The notes beneath the pieces were generated by a model, which saw only the letters and a program-made list of their open reading frames with translations, did not search any database and had not been told where the DNA came from. The position numbers and the translations under genes were made by a program. 64,000 bases of DNA, from contig NZ_CP065193.1 of NCBI RefSeq assembly GCF_018831625.1, positions 372,001 to 436,000 on the forward strand, read 5' to 3'. This DNA comes from Spiroplasma endosymbiont of 'Nebria riversi'. GTDB lineage: Bacteria > Bacillota_I > Bacilli_A > Mycoplasmatales > Nriv7. Of this stretch, positions 38,813 through 50,049 are shown piece after piece; position 1 is the stretch's first letter; each line of letters opens with the position of its first letter.

Positions 38813-39402
38813 TTTATTAAAGAAATTTATAAAGGAAATTTCAAACATAAAACTGATCCACGAAGAATTAACCTTGATCCATTCGCAACTAATACTAAAT
38901 GCTGTATTCAAATGGCAGTTGATAATAATAACAATATTTATGTTAAATCCACAAACACCAAACGTTTACAAAAACAATGAGTTATTGAAAATATGAACAA
39001 AGAATTAATTAACCAAAATTCAATTATTACTTCTGATATGCAAAAATTATATTTTTTAGTAGCAAAACAAACAAATTCTACTTTATGTTTAACTAAAACA
39101 ACAATTAATCCTGAAGCTAGTTATCGTAACTTAAATAAAATCAGTAAATTACAATCTAGTCTTAAAGAAGCCTTAATTCATTATCATGGTTTAGGTTTTA
39201 CTAATATTCAAAATTATTTAAATCTCTGAAAATGAAAATACCAACATAAGGGTTTAACTCCAAACCAACAAACAGCGGTATTATATTTTAATGTATAAAA
39301 AATTAAAGTAAAAATAGTAATTTTACATAAAAGCCTTTTAAAATTATCAACTTGATGATTTTTTTTTATTTTATCAAGAGTTTTCGACAAAATTAAAAAA
39401 AT
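38810..39402 (+). mobile_element. IS1595-like element, copy E, 3' part
   Basis: The transposase is present from FIKEIYKGNFKHKTD to the C-terminus. The 5' half has been replaced by the IS3 derivative ending at 38812. The right end ATCAAGAGTTTTCGACAAAATT is at 39376-39397. Confidence 0.8.
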
Positions 39403-39477
39403 TATTTATAATGTTTTTAATTTCCAATTTCTTATTTATTTAATAAATAAAAATGGATAATTTTATTTTGTTATTAT

Positions 39478-39506
39478 TTGCATTAAATTGATAAAAAATA
39501 TAAAAT
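39478..39506 (+). promoter_or_regulatory. Predicted promoter of the RavA-ViaA operon
   Basis: TTGCAT, 17 bp, TAAAAT, 57 bp before the first gene, whose ATG follows AAAAGGAGAAA. It lies between the IS1595-like copy E and the operon. Confidence 0.5.
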
Positions 39507-39562
39507 TAAAAAGTAGATGTTGAATAAAATTAAAAACTATTAATAATTTTTAAAAGGAGAAA

Positions 39563-41095
39563 ATGATATTGATTAAAAAAAATTCTAACCATTGAAAAAA
39601 TATTAATAAAATTACTAAAAAAGTAACTATTGCTAGTAAAAATAAATTGTGATTAGGATTAATTTTAACTTTTACAGTTATTGCGATAATTATTCCTGGT
39701 GTATATTTATTAACATTAGATATGGTTAGTGTTTTTACCAATGCCATTAATTTAGAAGATGGCGAAAGTAAAAAGATTCCGGATATTAGTCCTAAAATCC
39801 TTAATCCTGATGATGGTGAAGGGTTAACTGTTAAACCGATTCCTGATGATGATTCAGCACTGGGGATTGTTAATGATAGGTTACTTTTAGATGGTGCTAA
39901 AATTAATGTTAAAAACTATGATAAGTTTAAAAGTTTACGGCTTATTGAATTAGAGAATTTAGTATTAAAATATTTTAAAAATTATGTTCAAAATAATAAA
40001 TTTTTACAGACAAATAATAAAACTTATAAAAAATTTGATTATCGTTATAAATATCTTACTGCCGAAAATGGTAAAAAAATTGATAATAGTTTTATTCAAG
40101 ATGATGTGAAAGTAAAAAAAGTGTTAGTTAAAGATATTGAAAGATATGAGATTAATCGCCCTGATATTTATGAAGTTGTTAATGCTAATATTTTTTCACT
40201 ATCCTTTAATTTAAAAATTATTAATACAAATGTGTTTTATAAAAATTATTTTGACTTTTATTCATTTCAAGGGTCTAGAGAGCAAATTTCTCAAAATAAT
40301 ATAACTAATGCTATTACTGGTTATTTAACTAGTGAACGGGTGTTGTTTACTGATAAAGTATTAGGAAAAGAAATTTATCGCGAAGTAAATGATTCGTTAA
40401 GAGATTTTATTTTTGCAAATCCAATTGAGTTTGATAATGATATTAAGATTAAACCAATAATTACTACACAATGTCTTAATGAGTGCGCCACTATTAATGA
40501 TTGAGATACTTTTAGAGAGAAGTTATATGATGCATCGCAAGTTCTTATTGAAGAAAATAAAATTTATCATTCTGATTTAGTAATTTATATTTATTTTATT
40601 AGTACTAATATTAAAGTTGATAAGTTATATGAATCCTATGAGCAATTGCCAATTCAGCCTTTTATTGTAACTAATCATTATACTAATAAAGTTGCTAGTC
40701 AGAAATTATTAATTAGTTCCACGAATTGATTGAAACAGAAGCGCAATAAAACTATTGCTGAATATATTGCTTTTGCTATTTCATTTCCAAAACTTGTTTT
40801 AGATAAAATTCAAGATTGAGAATTTTTAAATGATAATTGAAAAGATAGGGTACAAAAAGGAATTTATAATTATCTTTATAATTATCTTGTAACTAATAAA
40901 AAATTTAATATTATTGATGATGTTAGTTTACCAATATTATCGAAAAATCAATATCCTAATTTATTAAATTTAAAAAGGAAGTTAAACATTATTGAAATTA
41001 AGCAGATTAATTTTAATGCCTACAAATATACTATGAATATTATTGGGTTTAATGATGAAGAAATTATTTTAACGGGAATTAGTTTTTTTGCTTAG
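39563..41095 (+). CDS. Operon protein 1: single-pass membrane protein with large ectodomain
   Basis: 510 aa. A basic cytoplasmic N-terminus (LIKKNSNHWKNINKITKKVT), one membrane helix (LWLGLILTFTVIAIIIPGVY, about 30-50), then about 455 residues predicted outside, mixed alpha/beta with many Asn, Lys, Asp. No Cys pairs or known domain. First of seven genes. Its plan resembles protein 4 (42348). Unknown function. The context suggests a surface complex handled by the RavA/ViaA pair. Confidence 0.65.
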
Positions 41096-41142
41096 AGAAA
41101 TTATTGTTAATATTGTTGCTAAAAATATTGTGTTATTAAATA

Positions 41143-41754
41143 ATGAAAGAATGGTTAAAAATGTTAAATAGAAATGATTTAAATGAAAGTAATGATATTT
41201 ATGAATTAGGTAAAAAACGATTAGATCAAAGTAATAATCGCATTATTACTTTAAAGCAAGATATTAATGCCACAAGAATTTACTATGGTTCATTTTTAGA
41301 AATAATGGCACGATTAATATTAATTTTAAGTCAGGTTTTATTTATTGTTACTATTTTTTTGAATGCTATTAATTATGCGAAATGATTTTTAGATTTTAAT
41401 AGTGAAGTCACAATAACCATTAGAATGATTATTATTTCCATAATATTTATTTTTTCAACGATTATGGCGTTGTTGTCATCATTATTTTTTATTATTCCAT
41501 TATTAGTGTGTAAAACTATTGCTAGTATTAAAAGTTGGTTAATTGTGTTTATTTTAACTGGTAGTATTATTTTTTCTCTTGTTTTTGCATTTAGTATTTA
41601 TTTGAGAAATTATAGTCTTGGAACAAATAATAGTATTATTTTAAGTATTGTGGGATTTATTTTATTAATAAGTGGGGCGATATTGTTATTAAGGAAAGTA
41701 AAAAATATGTCGCGTGGTTTAGAAAAAGCAATTATTGAAAGTTATTTTCTTTAA
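41143..41754 (+). CDS. Operon protein 2: four-helix membrane protein
   Basis: 204 aa. A charged N-terminal 50 residues (NDIYELGKKRLDQSNNRI), then four hydrophobic helices and a basic tail (LRKVKNMSRGLEKAIIE). The first helix MARLILILSQVLFIV and the STIMALLSSLFFIIPLLVCK block resemble protein 5 (GARILIIFAQICLVV; STLYSLLYFIPMAVCR), so the two look paralogous. Unknown family. Confidence 0.6.
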
Positions 41755-41814
41755 ATATTATTTTGAACATTAAATTTAAAATTTTATAAAAGATGATGAA
41801 AAATGGTGATATAA

Positions 41815-42348
41815 GTGAGTTTTAAATTAATAAAAAAAGCAACATTAAAAGTTTGGTGAAATACTAAACGAGAAATAACATTGCGGTTATTAATAATTAT
41901 TAATGTTGTTTTATTTTTATGCTTAAGTTATTTCATCGGTTTTGGTTGAGGACAAAATTTGCAAATTGATAAATTTATTATTGGTTTAATAGCGGATAGA
42001 AAATTTTTTAAAAATTCATATTATTTAGGACTAAGTAGTTGTGGTTTGACAGCATTTTTAACATTAATTACGCTTATTGTAATATTAAAAGTTAAAGAAG
42101 AAAATTTTTTGAAAACATGAGTCATCATAATTGCTGTCTTATGAATAATTTATTTTTTAATAGTTTTTACTATTAGTTTATTAAATAACTATTGACCACA
42201 ATGATTATTAACTAGTTTTATTATTTTTAATTTAAATTTTCTTATTTTAGAAGTTAGTACCATTTGTTTATTTAAGGAAATAAAATATCAAAAAATTTTA
42301 AAGTTATCTTTTGAATATAAAAATGATAATAAAATTGGAGTAAAATAA
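41815..42348 (+). CDS. Operon protein 3: four-helix membrane protein
   Basis: 177 aa from GTG. Hydrophobic helices at about 25-45, 70-95, 105-130 and 135-155, with a short basic tail (FEYKNDNKIGVK). Its stop overlaps the next ATG (TAATG), showing translational coupling. Unknown family. Confidence 0.6.
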
Positions 42349-43442
42349 TGACAAAAAAAGCTAAAAAATCACAAAAGAAAAAAATAACGATTAGTAATAA
42401 TCTTTATTTAAAATTATCAGTTTTTTTTTCAATTTTAATTATTATTAGTAGTACTGGTTTTACTATTTTTAAATCTTATGATTGGCCATTTGAATATAAT
42501 CCTTATAATAAAGATTGGATTAATTTTTCAAAAGATATTGATAATATTTTTTTATCCGGCAAAGAACATAAATTTTTTGTTGCTGAAAAATCTAACGAAC
42601 AAAATTTCTTAACAAAAGATTTAGCGAATTCAATTGTTAAAGAATTTAATGAACGTTCACTAGTTAATAGTTTATCTTTATTTAATTATAGTTTACGAAA
42701 AGAATTCTTAGATAAATTAAATATTAAAAAAGATGGTTTAAAGTTTTTTTATGAAGCAAAGGAAATTAAGTATCTGAAACTTTTGCCAGTTAGACATAAT
42801 ATGAATAGTTATGGTGTTGTTAATCTTAGTCATAATAACTATTGGTATAATTTAAAAATTAATTATTTATATCAAATAGTTATATATACTGATAAACATC
42901 CGAAACCAATAATTTTAAATAAAAGATCTTTATTTACTTATGAGATAAATAATATTGATATAAAAACATTAATCCAAAAATATGTTAAAAATTTCCCTAG
43001 TTTTTTTGATTTAAATAATTTTATAAATAATCATTTTCTTGAAATTTGTAATTATGATATTAATCATATTCATCAACATTTTCAAAATCAACTTGAATTT
43101 AAGGTATACTATAATACGCAATATATTAATATTTTAAAGCAGTTAGATAGTTTTAGCTTTAATAAACAAAATTTATTGTATATTAAACTAAGAAACTTAC
43201 AAGTTAATTTATCAAAAACAAATATTAATTTTAATATTAAGGAATTACCTAAATATGAAGGAAGAAAACAAATTGATAATAACCCCAGTTTACCACCAAC
43301 TTTTTTGGGAACAATCCTATTAACTGTTAATGATCAGCAATTAGAAGTAAAATTTAAGTTTCAACCACAAGAAATTATTATTTTTGAATCTGAGGCTGAC
43401 AATGTTGCGAATTTAAAAATGAATACAGGAGAAGTTAAATAA
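42348..43442 (+). CDS. Operon protein 4: single-pass membrane protein with ectodomain
   Basis: 364 aa. A very basic start (MTKKAKKSQKKKITISNNLY), one membrane helix (LSVFFSILIIISSTGFTIF), then about 320 external residues (WINFSKDIDNIFLSGKEHKF onward). Stop overlaps the next ATG (TAATG). Same topology as protein 1. Unknown family. Confidence 0.65.
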   Translation: MTKKAKKSQKKKITISNNLYLKLSVFFSILIIISSTGFTIFKSYDWPFEYNPYNKDWINFSKDIDNIFLSGKEHKFFVAEKSNEQNFLTKDLANSIVKEFNERSLVNSLSLFNYSLRKEFLDKLNIKKDGLKFFYEAKEIKYLKLLPVRHNMNSYGVVNLSHNNYWYNLKINYLYQIVIYTDKHPKPIILNKRSLFTYEINNIDIKTLIQKYVKNFPSFFDLNNFINNHFLEICNYDINHIHQHFQNQLEFKVYYNTQYINILKQLDSFSFNKQNLLYIKLRNLQVNLSKTNINFNIKELPKYEGRKQIDNNPSLPPTFLGTILLTVNDQQLEVKFKFQPQEIIIFESEADNVANLKMNTGEVK

Positions 43443-44101
43443 TGGTGTCAAAAGAAAAAAAATTATTTAGTTTTAGTGAACAATTCCCAGAATTTGATAA
43501 ACTAGAACAAGAATATAATGCTTCACCGCCAACTGAGAAATTAAATGAATTAGATGAACAACGATTTCAATATGTTAATCCGCTTCAAAATAGTTTGTCG
43601 CAACGAAAAATGTATTGAGATTCGAAATCGGAAAGAGGTGCTCGGATTTTAATTATTTTCGCACAAATTTGTTTAGTAGTTATTTCGTATTTTTTTGGTC
43701 GCGATATTCTTGGGCAATCAATTTTATTATTAGCTGATCAATTAGATTTTCAATTTATTACAGATTTAGAAGTATCATTTGATAAAATAATTGGAATAAT
43801 TTTTTTAACTTTATCGACATTATATTCATTATTATATTTTATTCCTATGGCCGTTTGTCGGCGTGCGGGCACTATTTTTGGTTGAGCAATAGCATATATT
43901 ATTTTTGCTGTTTTTTATTTTTTAATAATGATGGTTTTTATTGTAATGGCTTTAGTAGTTTTTTCTAGTTTTAAATTAGTCGCGACTAATTTAGCAATTT
44001 ATTTAACAATGATTTTTATTTTAGTAGTAATATGAATTGTTGGTGCTGCGGTGTTAATTGTCAAAGCTGATGATATTAAACAACAAATAAGTGTTGAATA
44101 A
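43442..44101 (+). CDS. Operon protein 5: four-helix membrane protein, paralog of protein 2
   Basis: 219 aa. An acidic cytoplasmic N-terminus of about 65 residues (FSEQFPEFDKLEQEYNASPP), then four helices (ILIIFAQICLVVISYFFG; IIGIIFLTLSTLYSLLYFIP; WAIAYIIFAVFYFLIMMVFI; YLTMIFILVVIWIVGAAVL). It ends 17 bp before the ATPase gene. Unknown family. Confidence 0.6.
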
Positions 44102-44118
44102 AAAGGAGAATGAAAATA

Positions 44119-45618
44119 ATGGCAAACACAGAACTTAGGCAACGAATTTTAAAGTTAATGCAACAAGCATCAGTTGGTATTTTTGAGAAAGAAAATGTTT
44201 TTAAATTGGCAATATTGGCAATGTTAACTGGTGAATCAATTTTTCTTTTGGGAAAACCAGGCGTAGCTAAGTCATTAATTTCACGGCGAATGAAATATTT
44301 ATTTTGCCAAGCCAATGTTTTTGAAAATTTAATGAATCGTTTTTCAACGCCAGAAGAAATTTTTGGACCAATTTCAATAACTGATTTACAAAATGGTATT
44401 TATCGGCGGTTAACAACAAATTATTTGCCAAGTGCGGATATTGTATTTTTGGATGAAATTTGAAAAGCTGGACCTTCAATTCAAAATACATTGTTAACTA
44501 TTATTAATGAAAAAATATTTCGTAATGCGGGGAAGGATTATAAGGTACCATTAAAATTATTAATATCAGCATCAAATGAATTGCCAGAAGTCAATCAAGG
44601 ATTAGAAGCATTATTTGATCGCTTTATTATTCGTTATGTGGTTCACGGTATTGCTAATGAAGAAAATTTTAATGCTATGATTGAATCAGCAACTAAATTA
44701 GATGTTATTGTTGATGAACAATTACAAATTACTAATAGTGATTATCATACTTGGTTACAAGAAATTGCTAAAGTAAAATTATCAGATTTGTCATTAAAGT
44801 TTATTTCTCGGTTTCGGAAAAAATTATATTTAGTAACTGCAGGTAAAGCATATATTTCTGATCGCCGTTGAAATAAGATTGCTTTTTTGATGAAAGCATC
44901 AGCTTTTTTTAATGCTCGTCTTGAAACTGATAAACCAGATTGAATTATTATTGTTCATTGTATTTGAGATACAGTAGAACAACAAAAAGAATATGCTAGT
45001 TTATTTTATGAAGTTTATACTAATGCATTAACATATGAGTTAAAAGAAAAACAAGAACAACTAGAAAATCGATTAGATAAATTAAATGAACAATTAAATA
45101 AAGTTCAATTAGAAAATATTAGGTTTTCAGTATATACTAATCCTTTTAAAGGTCAATTAGTTGGTAAATATCACCGCTTATTAGTAACAAATAAAGATTT
45201 GCCGATTTGTTTTCTTTCATTAGCTGATTATCAAAAAATTAGAAAAAATTTTGATAATTTTGAAATTATTAAATTATCTTTCGGGAAAACCTTAAATCAA
45301 TTAAATCGTCATATTAAAGTCAATTTATCTTATCATACCGATAACAAGTTAATTGATAGCAAAAAAAATATTTATCCGATTGAAATTGAAGATTTAGAAT
45401 CAACTTTAAATCAAGTTATAAAAATAACAAAAGAGGTTGATAAAACGGAAAAAGAAATTAAAAATTTAACAAAAGATTTTAAAAATGAAAAAGAACGTTT
45501 ATGTTCTTTATCAGCAATATTTTTTGATGAACAGTATAAAATGATTTTAGATGTTGTTTTTAATGATTTAGAAACTATTGATGAAGAAAAATTTGATATT
45601 TTACAAATTAATTCATAA
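44119..45618 (+). CDS. RavA-type MoxR-family AAA+ ATPase
   Basis: 499 aa, the length of RavA. Walker A LLGKPGVAKSL at about residue 40, the RavA block FENLMNRFSTPEEIFGPISI, Walker B DIVFLDEIWKAGPSIQNTLL, sensor 1 LLISASNELPE, arginine-finger region EALFDRFIIR and sensor 2 AYISDRRWNK. The C-terminal half has a coiled coil and a small beta domain, as in RavA. In E. coli RavA acts with ViaA as a chaperone on membrane complexes and lipids. Those respiratory clients are absent in Mollicutes, so the client here is probably in this operon (inference). Confidence 0.88.
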
Positions 45619-45636
45619 GAAAAAGAGTTGTTACAA

Positions 45637-47130
45637 ATGATAAAGTTTTTAGAAAATGCTATTGATTTAGAATTAAAAAAGCAAATTTTACGATTAAAAG
45701 AAGTTGATAAAAATATAGCATCATTTCAAACTTTTAAAACTAATTTTAAATGATTGGCAACAGCATTTGATGATGCAATTAATCATTTTTATGCGAGTCA
45801 AATTGAATCAGAAATTATTTCTCAATCATTATCGGTTAACATTAAACAAGAAATTTATTTATATTATTGAATTCGTGAAAATGGCATTAAAGGTTTAAAA
45901 GATAATTATGAAAAAGTATATTTTACTTTAGAAAAGGTATTATCACCATTTGTAATGAAAATTAATTACTATCACTATCTTTTGAATGATAAAACGAAAG
46001 ACTTACAACTTATTTTTCAAAATTTTATTAATAATTGAGAACAATTATTAATAAAGCGAGTTATTGATTTTAAATTAGCATCAATTAATGAATTAAGAAA
46101 AAAATATTTACGCGAAATATATGACCGCATTGAAGTTGTTAAAAAATTTCGTCGTTTATATGGATTTATTTGAAATTTTTTTGGTCGTTTTTGAGATGGT
46201 AATGTTAAAGAACTTGAAAAGTTAGATTTAACACAATTACAAAAATTGGCAAATTTTTTGCAGACTGATCCGGCAATTATGACAATTGCTAAATTATTAG
46301 GACGATTAAAAGGGCAATCTGATAAATTAGAAGTGGTAATTACTGAAAAGATTAATATTGAATATGAAATTCGTCCTGCTAGTAAATGACCAGAAGAAGT
46401 TATTGGGATTACCGAAAGTGCTGATTTAGAACATTTATTACCAACGGAACTAGTTAACTTAAATATTCCTAATTTACAACCAATTTTTTATAAAAAATTT
46501 CTTGAAAAAAAATTATCAACATTTGAATTTATTTCTAATGATGTAGTTAATGTTGAAACAATAACAAAAGAAAAAAGTAATCATCCACTTCCAGAAACTG
46601 ATGGACCATTTATTTTGTGTATTGATACTTCAGCTTCAATGTGTGGCGAACCGGAATATATTGCTAAGGCATTAAGTTTAGCAATTGTTAAACTTGCTTT
46701 AAAGCAAAGGCGAGATTGTTATATGATTAATTTTTCTGATTCGTTAGAAGTATTTGATTTAACGACAGTTAAATCATCATTAAAAACTTTAGTTAAATTT
46801 TTATCACATTCATTTCATAGTAGTACGAATATAACTCCCGCTATTGTTCAAACTATTAATGTGATGAATCATAAAAAATATCAAAATGCTGATGTATTAA
46901 TTATTAGTGATTTTTTAACAATTGATTTATCATCAAAAATAGTGAATCAAATTCAAGAACTTCATAATAATCGTAATCGTTTTCATTCAATAACTATTGG
47001 TAGTAATGGGAATGAACAAGTAACAAGATTTTTTGATAATAATTGAATATATGACCCGCAAAATCCTTTTACTAAAAATGATATTATTGCGGATTTAGAA
47101 ATTAAAACCAGGAGTAAAAGTAGTGAATAA
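45637..47130 (+). CDS. ViaA-type VWA-domain protein
   Basis: 497 aa. A long helical N-terminal part comes first, then a VWA domain from about residue 325. The MIDAS motif is FILCIDTSASMCGEPEYIAK (D-x-S-x-S), followed by SSTNITPAI (the MIDAS Thr) and DVLIISDFLTIDL (the MIDAS Asp). The arrangement SFHSSTNITPAI, RFHSITIGSNG matches ViaA. It is the standard partner of RavA and is 18 nt downstream. An IS1595-like copy sits right after its stop. Confidence 0.85.
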
Positions 47131-47136
47131 AAAAAA

Positions 47137-48281
47137 TTTTTAATTTTGTCGAAAACTCTTGATAAAATAAAAAAAATTATCAACTTGATAATTTTAAAAG
47201 GCTTTTATGTAAAATTACTATTTTTACTTTAATTTTTTATACATTAAAATATAATACCGCTGTTTGTTGGTTTGGAGTTAAACCCTTATATTGGTATTTT
47301 CATTTTCAGAGATTTAAATAATTTTTAATATTAGTAAAACCTAAACCATGATAATGAATTAAGGCTTCTTTAAGACTAGATTGTAATTTACTGATTTTAT
47401 TTAAGTTACGATAACTAGCTTCAGGATTAATTGTTGTTTTAGTTACACACAAAGTAGAATTTGTTTGTTTTGCTACTAAAAAATATAATTTTTGCATATC
47501 AGAAGTAATAATTGAATTTTGGTTAATTAATTCTTTGTTCATATTTTCAATGACTCATTGTTTTTGTAAACGTTTGGTGTTTGTGGATTTAACATAAATA
47601 TTGTTATTATTATCAACTGCCATTTGAATACAACATTTAGTATTAGTCGCAAATGGATCAAGGTGAATTCTTCTTGGATCAGTTTTATGTTTGAAATTTC
47701 CTTTATTAATTTCTTTAATAAATGTTTCATCGATTTGTATTTTACCAGATAATTTTTTAAATTTTAATCGGGTATTTTCTAATTGTTTTAATCTCATTAA
47801 TTTTTGACGATTATATCAAGCAGTTTTTAATGTAGTTTTAATAAAACGAGAAATTGTTTTACTAGATTGCCCCAACAATTAAATTTGAATCAATAAATTT
47901 CATTGTTCATAATTTAAATGACTTCAATAAATAAAATGATTACGAGAAGCGTCAAAATTTGCATGACAATTTTTACATAAATATTTTTGTTTTCCTTCTG
48001 AATTATGTCCATTTTTAACGCAATGGTGAGATTCACATTTAGGGCATCTAATACAATACCTTGTGCTCTAAATTTTTGATCAATTTCATTTAAACGTTTT
48101 TGTTTTTTTATTAATTCTGCTTGTTGTTTGACTTTTTCATAAAATTCTGAAAATTGATCATCTGTTAAAGTAGTTCTTGAATTATTTTTTCCATAATTAT
48201 TATCCACCTCTATCATATTAAAAATATACCTAAAATTAAGTATATTCAATAAATATCAAGAGTTTTCTACAAAATTAAAAA
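47137..48281 (-). mobile_element. IS1595-like element, copy F (decayed)
   Basis: Right end at 47137-47165, left end AGTTTTCTACAAAATT at about 48260-48281. The transposase is broken by a 10-nt loss at 48170 (ACTAGTAAAT missing, so MEKIIQELL-stop) and a small insertion at 48050. Otherwise it is close to copy C. It starts 6 bp after the viaA-like stop. Confidence 0.85.
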
Positions 48282-48327
48282 AAATATTTAAGATCTAATT
48301 TTTTATAAAAAAGAGGAATTCATTGAT

Positions 48328-48746
48328 ATGAATAAAATTTAAGGCAATACTTTTTAAAAAATCATTTAGTTTAACTTTTTGTGGGTGCATACTATTATTA
48401 TTTTCGTTACCATTGTGTGTTTTGATTGTTGATAATTCTAATAGTAACCAATTATTAAAAATTAATCTTGCATATATTTTAAGTCTTTCGCCACTAACTT
48501 CATCATCAAATGTGGCTTTGATAACTTTTTTGTTATGAGGATTTTTATTTTCTTTAGCAATTATTCCTTTTGTTTATTGAATGAAAAATGATCATCACTA
48601 TTGACGATTAGCATCATTAATATTACTAATTTGTGTTATTACGATTATTAGCGTTACTAATGAGGGATTAAAAATTATGAATGTTTGAATGGTTTTATTC
48701 CTTTTGTAATTGGCATTACTTATGAATGCTATGAGTGATTGTTATT
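48328..48746 (+). pseudogene. Membrane protein fragment, cut by an IS3 derivative
   Basis: After a one-base shift near the start (MN-K-FKAILFKKSFSLTFC), about 125 codons with three membrane helices (CILLLFSLPLCVLIV; VALITFLLWGFLFSLAIIPFV; LASLILLICVITIISVTN). A second shift near 48690 gives IPFVIGITYECYEWLLFG up to the IS end. Separated from the RavA-ViaA operon by copy F and possibly its former last gene. Unknown family. Confidence 0.5.
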
Positions 48747-49085
48747 TGGATAGGTTACAATAAGTTGGGCCATATTTATGTGGACTTTAAAATAAAATAA
48801 AATTATTGATGAAATTTTAAGCACTTTTAAAATTAAAAGATCATTAAGCACTAAGGGGTGTCCTTATGATAATGCTGTTGCTGAAACAACTTACAAAACC
48901 TTTAAAATGGAATTTATTGAGGGTAAAAAATTTGAAAATTTAACATAATTAAAATACGAATTATTTGATTTTGTTAATTGATATAACAACATTCGAATTC
49001 ACGGCAGCCTAAATTATTTAACGCCTGTTGAATTTAGAAAACAACAGTCTACATAAAAAGTGTCCTAAAAAGGGTTGCCGTACCA
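48747..49085 (+). mobile_element. IS3 internal-deletion derivative II, 339 bp (MITE-like)
   Basis: Same structure and junction (AAAATAAAATTATTGATG) as 38475-38812, with its own base changes (GGGCC for GGACC). Ends TGGATAGG and GCCGTACCA intact. It is placed in a membrane-protein gene remnant. Confidence 0.8.
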
Positions 49086-49196
49086 AATTAATAAAATTTA
49101 CCAAACAATCAACATCCTTTCTCAAATTTGTAAAGTCTAATTAATACAAATTAATTATAAATCATCAAATAAGAATTTCTATCATTTTTTCAAAAT
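49086..49196. other. Orphan copy of the secreted-protein upstream block
   Basis: About 110 bp, AATTAATAAAATTTACCAAA and on, matching the region upstream of the secreted proteins at 27840 and 58425, but without a coding sequence. The gene seems to have been replaced by the IS3 derivative on one side and virus V2 on the other. Confidence 0.45.
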
Positions 49197-49720
49197 ATTG
49201 AATACTAATATAACGGACGCATAAAGTTTTGTTAGGCAGGTAAAGATTCGAATAAGTATTAAGACCATCGGCAATGATTGTCTTTTTATTTTATGAGGTG
49301 TTAAAATTTTGTTCTTTGAAAATTAAATACAAGTGAATTAATAATGTTGGTATCTATTAAAGCACGATAAATTGTGGGTGGTAGCCATAACCAAAAGAAG
49401 TTTACCAGTTGATAGATAACACCCTATTAGCTATAGCAATTTGTTTCGTTTTGCAATAAAAAAATGAATGGGTGGATTTCCTGAAAATATACACGCTATT
49501 AAATTAGTTCCAAGGGTAGGACACGGATATTAAAGTGTAGAAATTTCTATATAGGGGTATGTTAAGTTTAAAATTATTCAAATATTTATCTAATTAAAAA
49601 ACAAAATTTAATAACAAGGCTTGTTAAGCGCTTACGTCTGCGATATATAAGTGTTTAAAAAACTAATTTAACTAACTTAGTTAATATAACTTAGTGTATC
49701 TATAATAAAGGTAACTTACT
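49197..49720 (+). promoter_or_regulatory. V2 leader, conserved long non-coding region
   Basis: 524 bp, also present at 29906-30433. It contains an imperfect hairpin (GACCATCGGCAATGATTGTC, 49261-49280) followed by T-run, GC-richer conserved patches (GGGTGGTAGCCATAACC; CCAAGGGTAGGACACGG) unusual in this genome, and AACTTAGTT repeats just before the first gene. No convincing gene. An origin, packaging region or structured RNA is possible. Confidence 0.5.
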
Positions 49721-50047
49721 ATGAAAAACATTGAAAACATTTTCTTAAATACTAAGAAATATCTTTTAAAAGAAACACAAAACGCAATGCTTATTAAATC
49801 ACCAAAAATTCCGTGATTTAATGAACAAATCGGTATTTGGTTTCCAAAGCGATTTGTTTATAAAGGAAAATATGAAAATTCTATTTACATCGGAATAATA
49901 AAAGATAATAAATATCAAGTAATTTCAATTAATCAAAAAGAAAATGAAACCAAATTAATTAAGGGACAAGAATTATTCAGCTTCTTCATTGCCGAAAAAG
50001 AAAACAACAAAAAAGATATAAATTATAAATATTTTAAAGGAGTTTAA
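49721..50047 (+). CDS. Plectroviral small protein, 108 aa (V2 ortholog)
   Basis: MKNIENIFLNTKKYLLKETQ, then IPWFNEQIGIWFPKRFVYKG and a charged tail (AEKENNKKDINYKYFKGV). Ortholog of 18678-19007. A GGTAAC leader and AAAGG site precede it. Its stop region (GGAGTTTAA) supplies the ribosome site of the next gene. Confidence 0.65.
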
Positions 50048-50049
50048 AA

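Noticed and set aside
44076-44491. Minus-strand frames opposite the RavA-type ATPase
   Set aside because: They overlap conserved Walker motifs on the plus strand. Shadow frames.
49380-49580. tmRNA or RNase P RNA in the V2 leader
   Set aside because: I looked for the conserved tmRNA ends and for the GAGGAAAGTCC-type core of RNase P RNA and found neither. A second copy in a virus fragment also argues against a housekeeping RNA.
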